DNA of 64,000 bases from Streptomyces erythrochromogenes (lineage in GTDB: Bacteria; Actinomycetota; Actinomycetes; Streptomycetales; Streptomycetaceae): positions 3,472,001 to 3,536,000 of the forward strand of contig NZ_CP108036.1 in the NCBI RefSeq assembly GCF_036170895.1, in the 5' to 3' direction. Below are positions 1 to 7,696 of the stretch, piece by piece (the first letter of the stretch is position 1; every line of letters starts with the position of its first letter). The position numbers and the translations under genes were made by a program. The notes under the pieces are model-generated. The model made no database searches. It saw nothing but the letters and a program-made list of their open reading frames with translations, and was not told where the DNA came from.

Positions 1-2
1 TC

Positions 3-380
3 TGGATGTTCCACGCGGCCGTACCGCGGCTCATCACCCAGCTGACGGGTGTGGACGGCAGGTTCAGCGCGGAGCGGTGCGTGTGGGGTGAGCCGGATTC
101 CGATGGGGACCGCACGATGACGTGCGCGGGATCCTTCACCGCCGCCGACGGATCGTTCACCCTCCCCGGGATCAGGATCGACGGCGTCTTCGACGAGCGG
201 CCGCAGGCGCCGGTGGCCGCCCGCGTCAGCGGACCCGAGGCCGACCAGGCCGTACAGATGAGCATCCTCACCTCCCTCGCGCCCATGGGCCTGGGCCTGA
301 CCGCCTTCGCCTTCCCGGCCTGGGCGTTGACGGCAGCCGCCCGCGACATCCTGTCCCCTGCGAGGCGCTCGGCAGCGTGA
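3..380 (+). CDS. Hypothetical membrane protein, 5' end outside window
   Basis: The frame is open to the left edge, so this is the C-terminal part of a longer protein; the first ATG inside the window is at 6 but need not be the start. The visible 124 residues hold a polar segment with two cysteines (near residues 25 and 40), followed by a hydrophobic stretch at about residues 90-112 (SLAPMGLGLTAFAFPAWAL) that looks like a C-terminal membrane span, and a short basic tail. I do not recognise the family. It lies upstream of, and in the same direction as, a two-component system, but 366 bases separate them, so common transcription is not evident. Confidence 0.6.
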   Translation, partial: WMFHAAVPRLITQLTGVDGRFSAERCVWGEPDSDGDRTMTCAGSFTAADGSFTLPGIRIDGVFDERPQAPVAARVSGPEADQAVQMSILTSLAPMGLGLTAFAFPAWALTAAARDILSPARRSAA

Positions 381-746
381 ATCCGCCCCGTTCCCGCACG
401 AGGGCCTGCTCGGCCCCTGCGGGTACGCCACGCCACCGCTCCGAAACAGGGGCATCCCCCTGCGTGTCCGCGGCCGAGGGGAGTGGGGACGTGCCGGGGT
501 GTCCCCGCAGGACGAGCGCGCGACCACCGGGTACGGCCGAGACACCCCGCACGCGCCGAGCCGAGGAGACACTCCGGCGGCGGCCCCGCTCCCCGACCGG
601 ACCGACCCCGCCGCGCCGCCCGCAGGGCACCCCGCGCCACGGACCGACCGATCCGACCCGGCCGAGCCGGAACGAGCCGCACCGCCGAGCCGCCCGCAGG
701 GCCGCCCGCAGGACACCCGGTTCGGGCGGTATGTGACGCTTGAGCC
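381..746. other. Gene-free gap upstream of the two-component system
   Basis: No credible gene is seen in these 366 bases; all six frames look like GC-rich shadow frames. A small hairpin at 447-462 (CAGGGG paired with CCCCTG) about 65 bases after the stop at 380 may end the upstream transcript. A second short stem is at 485-506 (GGGGAC/GTCCCC). The 11-mer CCGCCCGCAGG occurs three times (616-626, 690-700, 702-712). Their meaning is unclear. The promoter of the response regulator should lie at the right end; GACGCT at 735-740, six bases before the GTG, is a weak -10 candidate. Confidence 0.4.
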
Positions 747-1427
747 GTGCGCATCCTCGTGGTCGAAGACGAAGAGAACCTCGCCGAGTCCCTGCGGTGC
801 GGCCTGTCCGCCGACGGACACCTGGTCGACGTCGCGCACGACGGCCACCGCGGCCTGGACCTCGCCCTCGCCGGCGGCCCGTACGACGTCGTCCTGCTCG
901 ACCTGATGCTCCCGGGTCCCGGCGGCCACGCCATCTGCACCCGCATGCGCTCCCACGGCGACACCACCCCCGTCCTGATGCTCACCGCCAAGGACGGCGA
1001 GTACGACGAGGCCGAGGGGCTGGACGCCGGCGCCGACGACTACCTCACCAAGCCGTTCTCCTTCGTGGTCCTGGCCGCCCGGATCCGGGCGCTCGCCCGC
1101 CGCGCCGGAGCCTGCGACCGCGGCACCCTGCAGGCCGGCGACCTCGTCCTGGACCCGCGCGGCCGCCGCTGCCGCCGCGGCGACCGGGACATCGAGCTCA
1201 CCGCCCGCGAACTCGGCGTACTCGCCTGCCTGATGGAGCAGCCCGGCCGCGCCGTCGCCAAGCAGGACATCCTGGACGAGGTCTGGGACACCCCGCAGGA
1301 CATCGACCCGAACATCGTCGAGGTGTACGTCTCCTCGCTGCGCAAGAAGATCGACGCCCCCTTCGGCCGCCGCTCCATCCGCACCGTCCACGGCACCGGC
1401 TACCGGATGGCCCCCGACGGTGGCTAG
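747..1427 (+). CDS. OmpR/PhoB-family response regulator
   Basis: This 226-aa protein has a receiver domain at about residues 1-115 with the acidic pair near E7/D8, the phospho-acceptor D52 in LLDLMLPG, T80 and K102 (TKPF). A winged-helix DNA-binding domain follows at about 130-222, ending in a typical recognition region (VSSLRKKID...HGTGYRM). The GTG start gives the canonical RILVVEDE N-terminus; no clear Shine-Dalgarno precedes it. It overlaps the histidine kinase by 8 bases, so the two are co-translated. The DNA target is not known; direct TCAG-containing repeats upstream of the LCP gene at 2847 are the nearest candidate site. Confidence 0.93.
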   Translation: MRILVVEDEENLAESLRCGLSADGHLVDVAHDGHRGLDLALAGGPYDVVLLDLMLPGPGGHAICTRMRSHGDTTPVLMLTAKDGEYDEAEGLDAGADDYLTKPFSFVVLAARIRALARRAGACDRGTLQAGDLVLDPRGRRCRRGDRDIELTARELGVLACLMEQPGRAVAKQDILDEVWDTPQDIDPNIVEVYVSSLRKKIDAPFGRRSIRTVHGTGYRMAPDGG

Positions 1428-2760
1428 CCGACCCGGGATCCGGGCGCGCACCGCCGCGGCCGCAGCCCTCGCCATGGCCGCGGTACTGGCCGCCGGCGGG
1501 CTGTGGCTGCACTCCCTGCTGCGGGCCAACCTCCTCGACAACACCACCGGCCGCACCGAACTCGCCGCCCTCAGGGCCGCCGCCCAGCTCGACGCCCGGA
1601 CCCCGCCGCCGCCCGGCGGGCGGCTGCCCGCCCCCGAGAACGGCGTGGACCTGGTCCTCGTACGGGACGCAGCCGGCCGGACCGTCGCCGCGACCGGCGG
1701 CGACCCGCGGCACACCCCCGACCTGGACGGCGCGCCGCACCCCGGCCCCGGGGAGGACTCCCGCTCGGCCGTACTCCCGCCCGAGCACCCCGGCGGGCAC
1801 CGGCGCGCGGTGGTCGCCGTCGCGGCGCCCGGAGGGCACACGGTGTACGCAATGACCGTGCTCGGCGACGTCGACGACGCGACCCGGGCCGTCGCCGCCG
1901 GACTGCTGGCGGGCGCTCCCCCGCTGATCGGCTTCGCCGCGGCGCTGGCCTGGTGGGTGACCGGCCGCGCGCTGCGCCCGGTGGACGCCATCCGCACCGA
2001 GCTGGCGTCGGTGACCGCCAGCGAGCTGGACCGGCGGGTCCCCGACCCCGGCGGGGCGGACGAGATCGCGCAGCTTGCCCGGACCGTCAACGCCACCCTC
2101 GACCGGCTGGAGCGCTCCGACGCCCGGCAGCGGCAGTTCACCGCGGACGCCTCGCACGAGCTGCGCAATCCGCTGGCGGCCGTACGGTCCCGGCTGGAGG
2201 TGGCGCTGGCGGCGGACCGCCCCGACCGCGAGTCGGTCGTGGCCGCGCTGGCCGAAACCGACCGGCTGCAGCGGATCGCGGCGGACCTGCTGCTGCTGGC
2301 CCGCCTCGACGGCGGGCCGCCGCCCCGGACCGAGCCGGTGGACCTGGCGCTGCTCGCCGCGGAGGACGTGGCCCGCCGGGGCGGTGCCCGGGTCTCGCTA
2401 CGGCTGGACGCGCGGGCGCCCGTACCGGCGGCCGGGGACCCGCCGAGGCTGGAGCGGGCGCTGGCCAACCTGGTGGACAACGCCCTGCGGCACGCCCGCT
2501 CGCAGGTCGCCGTCCGGGCGGCCGAGGAGGACGGCTGGGCGGTGCTGGAGGTCACGGACGACGGCCCCGGCATCCCGGACGCGGACCGGGACCGGGTCTT
2601 CGAGCGGTTCGTACGGCTCGACGCGGACCGCAGCCGGGCCGGCGGCGGCACCGGCCTCGGCCTGGCCATCGCCCGGGAGATCGCGCGGGCGCACGGGGGC
2701 GACGTACGCGCGCTGCCGGCGCCGGCCGGGGGCGCACGGCTGGTGCTGCGGATCCGGTAG
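1420..2760 (+). CDS. Sensor histidine kinase (HAMP, HisKA, HATPase)
   Basis: This 446-aa protein has an N-terminal membrane span (about 11-30), a roughly 110-residue extracytoplasmic sensor segment rich in proline and charged residues, a second span (about 150-175), HAMP, a HisKA domain with phospho-acceptor H246 in ASHELRNPL, and an ATPase domain with N box NLVDNALRHA, G1 DDGPGIPD and G2 GGTGLGLAIA. The start is a GTG inside the end of the response regulator (8-base overlap). It should autophosphorylate and pass phosphate to D52 of the regulator. The signal is unknown; the adjoining wall genes suggest envelope state, which is inference only. Confidence 0.93.
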   Translation: MASRPGIRARTAAAAALAMAAVLAAGGLWLHSLLRANLLDNTTGRTELAALRAAAQLDARTPPPPGGRLPAPENGVDLVLVRDAAGRTVAATGGDPRHTPDLDGAPHPGPGEDSRSAVLPPEHPGGHRRAVVAVAAPGGHTVYAMTVLGDVDDATRAVAAGLLAGAPPLIGFAAALAWWVTGRALRPVDAIRTELASVTASELDRRVPDPGGADEIAQLARTVNATLDRLERSDARQRQFTADASHELRNPLAAVRSRLEVALAADRPDRESVVAALAETDRLQRIAADLLLLARLDGGPPPRTEPVDLALLAAEDVARRGGARVSLRLDARAPVPAAGDPPRLERALANLVDNALRHARSQVAVRAAEEDGWAVLEVTDDGPGIPDADRDRVFERFVRLDADRSRAGGGTGLGLAIAREIARAHGGDVRALPAPAGGARLVLRIR

Positions 2761-2795
2761 CGGGGCGGGGCCCCGGGCGGCAGCCCTGAACGCCC

Positions 2796-2821
2796 CTTCA
2801 GGAACCTCAGGATTCCTTCAG
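2796..2821 (+). promoter_or_regulatory. Direct TCAG repeats before the LCP gene
   Basis: CTTCAG (2796-2801), CTCAG (2806-2810) and CTTCAG (2816-2821) recur at 9- to 11-base spacing, about one helical turn, 26 bases before the LCP start. OmpR/PhoB-type regulators bind such tandem half-sites, so this is a plausible site for the regulator encoded just upstream. Binding is inferred from layout only. Confidence 0.4.
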
Positions 2822-2846
2822 CGGGCCTCCCCCACCATCGACTGGC

Positions 2847-4061
2847 ATGAGCGCGCACCGGAGGAAGACGACGACCCGACGCCGCCCCCCGTCCCGCCGC
2901 CGGCGGCCGGTCCGCACGCTGCTGGTCGCGACCTGCGCGCTGGCGGTGATGGCCGGCGGGGGCGCCTGGTACCTGTACCGGGACCTGGCCGCCGGAATCG
3001 GCAGTTCCAAGGCCCTCGAAGGAGCCGAGAAGTCGAAGTTCGGCGACACCAACATCCTGCTCATCGGCCTGGACAGCCGCCGGGATCAGAACGGCGAGAA
3101 ACTGCCCGCAGAGGTCCTCGACCAACTGCACGCCGGCGGTTCGGACATCGGCGGCTACAACGCGAACACCCTGATCCTGCTGCACGTGCCGGGGGACGGC
3201 AGCCGGGCGAAGGCCTTCTCGGTGCCGCGCGACGACTTCGTCGACATACCCGGCCACGGCAAGGACAAGATCAAGAAGGCGTACGGGCTGGCGAAGGCCC
3301 GGAAGGAGGGGCAGCTCGCCGCAGCGGGCGTGAAGGACTCCCGGCAGCTGGAACGGGAGGGCCGGGAGGCGGGGCGAGCGGCCCAGATCGCGACGGTGCG
3401 CGCCTTCCTGGGGGTGCCGGTCGATCACTTCGCCGAGCTGAACCTGGCCGGTTTCCACCACCTCGCGGACGCGCTGGGCGGCGTACCGGTGTGCCTGAAC
3501 AAGGCGGTCAAGGACCCGTACTCGGGCGCCGACTTCCCGGCCGGCCCGCAGACCCTCGACGGCCGGCAGTCGCTCGCCTTCGTGCGCCAGCGGCACGGTC
3601 TGGACGGCGGCGACCTGGACCGGACGAAGCGGCAGCAGGCGTTCCTCGCGGGTGCGACGAAGAAGCTGAACTCGGCCGGGACCTTCACCGACCCGGTGAA
3701 GCTGATCAAGCTGATCGACGTCGCGAAACAGGACGTGGTGACCGACCAGGGGTGGGACCTGGCGGCGTTCGTGAAGCAGGCGAAGAGCCTGTCCGGCGGC
3801 AGGGTGCAGTTCACGACACTCCCCGTCGAGCGCTTCGGAAGGAACCTTGGGGAGGACATCAACGTCGTAGATGATATGAAGATAAAGCGCCTCATTGCAG
3901 AGCAGATCGGACCCAAGGCTTCCGCAAGCCCCGGCGCGCCGAGCGCCCCGGCGAGCGGGCCCGGCGCGCCCGGCTCCGCACCGGGGGCGCGTGAGGCGTC
4001 ACCCCCACCGGCCTCTTCGCCCTCCCCGAAGGACGGCGGCGGCATCCCGTGCGTGGACTGA
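2847..4061 (+). CDS. LytR-CpsA-Psr (LCP) family wall-polymer ligase
   Basis: This 404-aa protein has a very basic cytoplasmic N-terminus, one membrane span (about 22-44) and an extracellular LCP domain (about 65-320) with the family signatures NILLIGLDSR, FSVPRDDFV and LAFVRQRHG, including the arginines that hold the polyprenyl pyrophosphate. The last 60 residues are a low-complexity Ala/Pro/Ser tail. LCP enzymes transfer lipid-linked glycopolymers to peptidoglycan. The gene follows the two-component system after 86 bases and overlaps the SEDS gene by 13 bases, so ligation and wall synthesis are co-expressed. The acceptor and donor polymers are not known. Confidence 0.92.
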   Translation: MSAHRRKTTTRRRPPSRRRRPVRTLLVATCALAVMAGGGAWYLYRDLAAGIGSSKALEGAEKSKFGDTNILLIGLDSRRDQNGEKLPAEVLDQLHAGGSDIGGYNANTLILLHVPGDGSRAKAFSVPRDDFVDIPGHGKDKIKKAYGLAKARKEGQLAAAGVKDSRQLEREGREAGRAAQIATVRAFLGVPVDHFAELNLAGFHHLADALGGVPVCLNKAVKDPYSGADFPAGPQTLDGRQSLAFVRQRHGLDGGDLDRTKRQQAFLAGATKKLNSAGTFTDPVKLIKLIDVAKQDVVTDQGWDLAAFVKQAKSLSGGRVQFTTLPVERFGRNLGEDINVVDDMKIKRLIAEQIGPKASASPGAPSAPASGPGAPGSAPGAREASPPPASSPSPKDGGGIPCVD

Positions 4062-5443
4062 GGCCCCTGACGACGGCGGGCGCCCGCCGCCGCACCGAGG
4101 CGCTGCTCCTCGTCTTCGTCATCGTCATCGCCGTCTTCGGGCACGCCGCCGCTGGCCTCGCCATGAACGGCGAGCTCCCGCCCAACCTCGCCGACTTCAC
4201 CATCTCCATGACGCTGCTGGCGCTGGTGGGGCACCTGGGCGTGCGCCGCTTCGCGGCCTACGCGGATCCGCTGGTCTTCCCGCTCGCCATGCTGCTGACC
4301 GGGCTGGGGCTGGTACTGATCCACCGGCTCGACCAGGGCTACATCGAGCGGTGGAACTCCGAAGCCAACGCCCCGGGCCAGCTGCTGTGGACGGTGGTCG
4401 GCGTCGCCGCGTGCATCGCTGTACTGGCCCTGCTGCGTGACCACCGGCTGCTCCAGCGGTTCATCTACATCACGATGGCGGTCGCGCTGGTGCTGCTGAT
4501 CGCGCCGGCGTTCTTCGGCGCGGACACGTACGGCGCCAAGCGGTGGATCATCCTCTTCGGCTTCTCGATCCAGCCCGGCGAGTTCGTGAAGATCATGATC
4601 GCGATCTTCTTCGCCGGCTACCTGGTCATCCACCGCGACTCGCTGGCCCTGACGGGCCGCAAGTTCCTCGGCATGCGGCTGCCACCGATGCGCCAGCTCG
4701 GACCCATCATCACGGTGTGGATCCTCTCGATGCTGGTGCTGGTCTTCGAGCGGGACCTGGGCACGTCGCTGATCTTCTTCGGCGTCTTCGTGGTGATGCT
4801 GTACGTCGCCACCGAGCGCACCAGCTGGATCGTGTGCGGGCTGCTCATGGCCTCGGCGGGCGCCTTCGTGGTCGGCTCGACGGAACCGCACGTCAAGGCG
4901 CGCGTGGCGGCCTGGCTGAACCCGCTCTCCGTCTACTGGGAAACCCCTCCCCCGGGCGTCACCTCGGACCAGTCGGCGCAGGCGCTCTTCAGCTTCGGCA
5001 CGGGCGGCATCTCCGGGACCGGCCTCGGCATGGGACACCCCGAGCTGATCAAGTTCGCCGGCCGCAGCGACTTCATCCTCACCACCGTGGGCGAGGAACT
5101 GGGCCTGGCCGGGGTCATGGCCGTCCTGATCCTCTACGCGCTCCTCGTGCAGCGCGGCCTGCGGATGGCGCTCGGCGCCCGCGACCCCTTCGGCAAACTG
5201 CTGGCGGTCGGCCTCGCCTCGGCGCTGGCGCTCCAGGTCTTCGTGGTCGCCGGAGGCGTCACGGGCCTGATCCCCCTGACGGGCAAGGCACTGCCCTTCC
5301 TGGCCAAGGGCGGCTCGTCCCTCCTGGCCAACTGGATCATGATCGCCCTCCTTCTGCGCATCAGCGACAGCGCGGAACGCCAACGCGAGGCGGACGCCCG
5401 AGGCCCGGCGGAAACGACGATCACCCCGGTGGTGCAGGTGTAG
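4049..5443 (+). CDS. SEDS family FtsW/RodA/SpoVE-type protein
   Basis: A 464-aa polytopic protein with about a dozen membrane spans and the SEDS signatures: FSIQPGEFVKI, ERDLGTSLIFFG and, near the end, LIPLTGKALPFLAKGGSS. SEDS proteins polymerise lipid II into glycan strands together with a class B penicillin-binding protein. No such partner gene is adjacent, so whether it serves elongation, division or sporulation cannot be told here. The chosen GTG overlaps the LCP gene by 13 bases. Non-coding repeats begin about 120 bases after the stop. Confidence 0.93.
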   Translation: MRGLRPLTTAGARRRTEALLLVFVIVIAVFGHAAAGLAMNGELPPNLADFTISMTLLALVGHLGVRRFAAYADPLVFPLAMLLTGLGLVLIHRLDQGYIERWNSEANAPGQLLWTVVGVAACIAVLALLRDHRLLQRFIYITMAVALVLLIAPAFFGADTYGAKRWIILFGFSIQPGEFVKIMIAIFFAGYLVIHRDSLALTGRKFLGMRLPPMRQLGPIITVWILSMLVLVFERDLGTSLIFFGVFVVMLYVATERTSWIVCGLLMASAGAFVVGSTEPHVKARVAAWLNPLSVYWETPPPGVTSDQSAQALFSFGTGGISGTGLGMGHPELIKFAGRSDFILTTVGEELGLAGVMAVLILYALLVQRGLRMALGARDPFGKLLAVGLASALALQVFVVAGGVTGLIPLTGKALPFLAKGGSSLLANWIMIALLLRISDSAERQREADARGPAETTITPVVQV

Positions 5444-5548
5444 GGGGTACGGGGCTCCGCACACCCGGCGCCTTCACCCCCGCGACCCCACCACCCCGGG
5501 CCGGTGGCTGCCCACCCACCCCCGGGCGCGGCGGGGTCGGAGCGCGGC

Positions 5549-5620
5549 GGGTGGGGGTGTGGGCGGGGGTGGGAGGTGGGCGGGGGTGGGAGGTGCGGGG
5601 TGGTGTGGGGCGGCGGGGTC
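5549..5620 (+). repeat. G-rich tract with a tandem 17-bp repeat
   Basis: The plus strand carries at least eight closely spaced runs of three or more G. Within it GGGCGGGGGTGGGAGGT occurs twice in direct tandem (5561-5577 and 5578-5594). The tract could form a G-quadruplex. It is the outer end of the inverted-repeat arm at 5565-5990, and a shorter complementary version is at the other arm's end near 6690-6706. Confidence 0.6.
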
Positions 5621-5990
5621 TGCGCGGGGCGGCATCAGAGATGGTTTGGGGGTTTCCCGTCAGTCCCATCGTCTCTCCGGTTCGTGCCGGCCCCTCAAGG
5701 GCGCTCCTTCGTCGCGTCGCTTCGCGATGTCGCTGCGCTCCACCCTTGACCGCCCGTCCCGCCCCGGAAATACGAGGACAGCCGGGAACCCCCCAAAGGA
5801 ACGGGCCGGTCTCAGATTTCAGGGACGGGGCGTCGGAGAGGCCCGGGCGGGGGCCCGGAGCGCCCCAAATCGCTACGCGCTCCTGTCGTGAAGCGTCTGC
5901 GAGCCGTCAGGGGCTGGACATAAGCCGCCATCGATCGCTACGCGCTCCTCGATCACGCGACTGCAGACCGTCTGGGGCTGGTAATAGGCC
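5565..5990 (-). repeat. Extragenic repeat, copy A
   Basis: Copy A matches copies B (6240-6706) and C (8600-8937) but is inverted relative to them. Landmarks read on the plus strand are GGGGGTTTCCCGTCAG (5648-5663), TCAAGGG (5695-5701) paired with CCCTTGA (5743-5749) around a GC-rich core, and two copies of ATCGCTACGCGCT (5869-5881 and 5934-5946) 65 bases apart, with a decayed third near 6002. From 5648 to about 5770 it matches the inverse of copy B with only a few differences. No gene is seen. The edges are approximate. Confidence 0.75.
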
Positions 5991-6239
5991 GCAGAGGCCC
6001 GATTCGCTCCTCATGGAGGGCGCCCGAAGGCGGTTGGGGGGAGGAAAAGCGTCAGATGACGGCTGAGGCGATGCCAATCCAGGTGTAGGTGGGTGGAGGC
6101 CTCGGAGAGCCATCATCTTGCCCCAATTGCCCCTGTTTGGGCGGGCGGCTGGGATGCCACCTCGCCCTTGATGGGGGTTGGCATCGGCTCAGCCGATGGA
6201 TCGCCCGCCCGCCCCCGAAACCGCCTCGCCCAGCCCCGA
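5991..6239. other. Spacer between inverted repeat arms A and B
   Basis: No gene is seen in this 249-base centre. It can fold: GGGCGGGCGG (6139-6148) pairs with CCGCCCGCCC (6205-6214). Inside that stem GATGCC (6153-6158) can pair with GGCATC (6180-6185), or CATCGGC (6182-6188) can pair with GCCGATG (6192-6198). The two inner stems share bases and exclude one another. Whether it is transcribed is unknown. Confidence 0.4.
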
Positions 6240-6706
6240 ACAAGGGCCGGACGCGGTCTCGGAGAAGCGCGTAGCGATCGAGGGCGGCCTATGTCCGGCC
6301 CTTGACGGCTCGCAGACGCTTCACGACAGGAGCGCGTAGCGATCTGAGGCGGCCTATGTCCAGCCCAAGAGGCCTGCGGACGCCATCCGACAGGAGCGCG
6401 TAGCGATTTGGGGCGCTCCCCCAACCGCCCCGCCCATCACTGATGTGCCCGTCCCTGAAAAGGAAGGCCCGGCCCGTTCTTTTGGGGGCTTCCCGGCAGT
6501 CTTTCGGATTTCCGGGGCGGGACGGGCGGTCAAGGGTGGAGCGCAGCGACATCGCGAAGCGACGCGACCGAAGGGAGCGCCCTTGACGGGCCGGCACGAA
6601 CCGGAGAGACGATGGGACTGACGGGAAACCCCCAGCACATCCCTGATCCCGCCCCGCCGAAACACCGCCGCCCCACCCCCACCCCGCGCGCCTCCCACCC
6701 CCGCCC
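6240..6706 (+). repeat. Extragenic repeat, copy B
   Basis: Copy B is the inverse of copy A and parallel to copy C. It starts with three copies of AGCGCGTAGCGAT (6266-6278, 6331-6343, 6395-6407) spaced 64-65 bases, then a tail of about 240 bases with TCAAGGG (6530-6536), CCCTTGA (6580-6586) and CTGACGGGAAACCCCC (6618-6633), and ends in a C-rich stretch matching the G-rich tract of copy A. It has one more 65-base unit than A, so the units appear to expand or contract. No gene is seen. Confidence 0.75.
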
Positions 6707-6748
6707 GACGTCAGCCGCCGCCCGCCCGCGAAGCCGCCGCTCCAGGGC

Positions 6749-7507
6749 CTAGGCGTCGAAGTCGTATTCCAGGATGTAGGAGGCGGAGTCCAGGGTCATC
6801 TCGTTGACCTCGACGGCTCGTCCGTCCTCGGCGAACGCGGTGCGGACGATGCGGATGACGGGCGTGCCCATCGCGAGGGAGAGTCGGTCGGCCTCTTCGG
6901 CGGAGGGCATCCGGGAGCGGATCTCCTCGCGGAAGTGGACCGGGCCGTGGCCCAGCTCGGCCAGCCGCGCGTACGTCCCGCCCGGGCCCGTCTCGCGCTG
7001 GGTGATGGGGGAATCGGCGACGACGTCCGACGGCAGGTAGGAGGTCGCGAAGAGCACCGGCTTGCCGTCGAGCACGAAACGGCGGCTGCGCGCCCATACC
7101 CGGGTTCCCGGTGTGATGCCGAGCGCGTCGCAGACGCGGTCGTCCGCCTCTTCTTCACGTACGTCGATCTGGTCGACGACCAGCTCCCGGTCCTCGGAGT
7201 CCGTCGACCAGATGGAGCGGCCGGCACCCCACTGTTCCTGCGCCAACCGCTGGAGACCGCGCCGCCGCAGGGGCCTGAACGCCCGGACGAAGACTCCGGC
7301 GCCCTTCCGCGCCTCGGCGAGGCCTTCGTTCTGGAGGACGCCGAGGGCCTGGCGGGCCGTCATCCGGGCGACCTCGTACGCGGCCATGAGGTCGTTCTCA
7401 CCCGGCAGCCGGTCACCCGGACCGTATTCGCCCGCCTGGATGGACTTCCTCAGCGCGTCGGCGATCCGCTGGTACTTCGGCTGCCGAGTAGCGCCCTGGC
7501 TGGTCAT
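6749..7507 (-). CDS. GntR-family repressor, HutC subfamily (UTRA domain)
   Basis: This 252-aa protein has an N-terminal winged helix (about 5-75: YQRIADALRKSI, GDRLPGENDLMAAY, TARQALGVLQNEGL) and a C-terminal UTRA ligand-binding domain (about 95-245). The ATG at 7507 is preferred to the GTG at 7519 because only it has a purine-rich site (GGAAAGGGAG) at a workable distance. HutC-type proteins bind operators centred on CTAGA; three such palindromes lie in the divergent region, one on its own promoter, so it very likely represses itself and the divergent 69-aa gene. The ligand is unknown. Confidence 0.9.
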   Translation of the reverse strand: MTSQGATRQPKYQRIADALRKSIQAGEYGPGDRLPGENDLMAAYEVARMTARQALGVLQNEGLAEARKGAGVFVRAFRPLRRRGLQRLAQEQWGAGRSIWSTDSEDRELVVDQIDVREEEADDRVCDALGITPGTRVWARSRRFVLDGKPVLFATSYLPSDVVADSPITQRETGPGGTYARLAELGHGPVHFREEIRSRMPSAEEADRLSLAMGTPVIRIVRTAFAEDGRAVEVNEMTLDSASYILEYDFDA

Positions 7508-7528
7508 GAGAACGATCACTCCCTTTCC

Positions 7529-7538
7529 TCTCTAGACA
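7529..7538. promoter_or_regulatory. Operator O1 and -10 of the gntR gene
   Basis: TCTCTAGACA is an imperfect version of TCTCTAGAGA. Immediately upstream on the minus strand, TAGGGT (7543-7538) is a good -10 for the gntR gene, which places the predicted transcription start inside O1. This layout predicts autorepression. Confidence 0.5.
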
Positions 7539-7597
7539 CCCTAGGGCGAGAGGTGGGCCGCCGCACGCATCAGGCCGGGGGCCCATTCGGGGGTAGT

Positions 7598-7607
7598 TCT
7601 CTAGAGA
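7598..7607. promoter_or_regulatory. Operator O2 (TCTCTAGAGA)
   Basis: A perfect 10-bp palindrome lies just upstream of the -35 box of the promoter for the 69-aa gene. Its CTAGA centre is like that of other HutC-subfamily sites, such as the TGGTCTAGACCA sites of DasR. Confidence 0.55.
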
Positions 7608-7611
7608 CGTA

Positions 7612-7640
7612 TTGCGAACGGAAGGCGGATCGGATGTAGT
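7612..7640 (+). promoter_or_regulatory. Promoter of the 69-aa gene
   Basis: TTGCGA (7612-7617) and TGTAGT (7635-7640) are separated by 17 bases. This is the best -35/-10 pair in the gap, and operators O2 and O3 bracket it. Transcription should start near 7647. Confidence 0.5.
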
Positions 7641-7647
7641 GGGAATG

Positions 7648-7657
7648 TCTCTAGAGA
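7648..7657. promoter_or_regulatory. Operator O3 (TCTCTAGAGA)
   Basis: This perfect copy of the O2 palindrome sits at the predicted transcription start of the 69-aa gene, where a bound repressor would block initiation. It is 50 bases from O2. Confidence 0.55.
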
Positions 7658-7696
7658 GGCTGCCGTTGAGGCAGCTGCGGATGAGGGGTGGTCTGC

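Noticed and set aside
268..743. Several open frames in the gap before the response regulator
   Set aside because: All are rich in Arg, Pro and Ala with no ribosome sites or domains, as expected of random GC-rich DNA.
3425..5464. Long minus-strand open frame of 679 codons opposite the LCP and SEDS genes
   Set aside because: It is the shadow of strongly supported genes on the plus strand. High GC at third positions keeps antisense frames open; its composition is Gln/Glu/Arg/His-rich with no recognisable domain.
6266..6407. Regularly spaced 13-mers considered as a CRISPR array
   Set aside because: Repeats are too short, the 51-base intervals are themselves similar to each other, and no cas genes are near.
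5640..6650. Inverted repeats considered as an insertion sequence with terminal repeats
   Set aside because: The 249-base centre holds no transposase frame, and the arms are hundreds of bases long instead of the 15-40 usual for insertion sequences.
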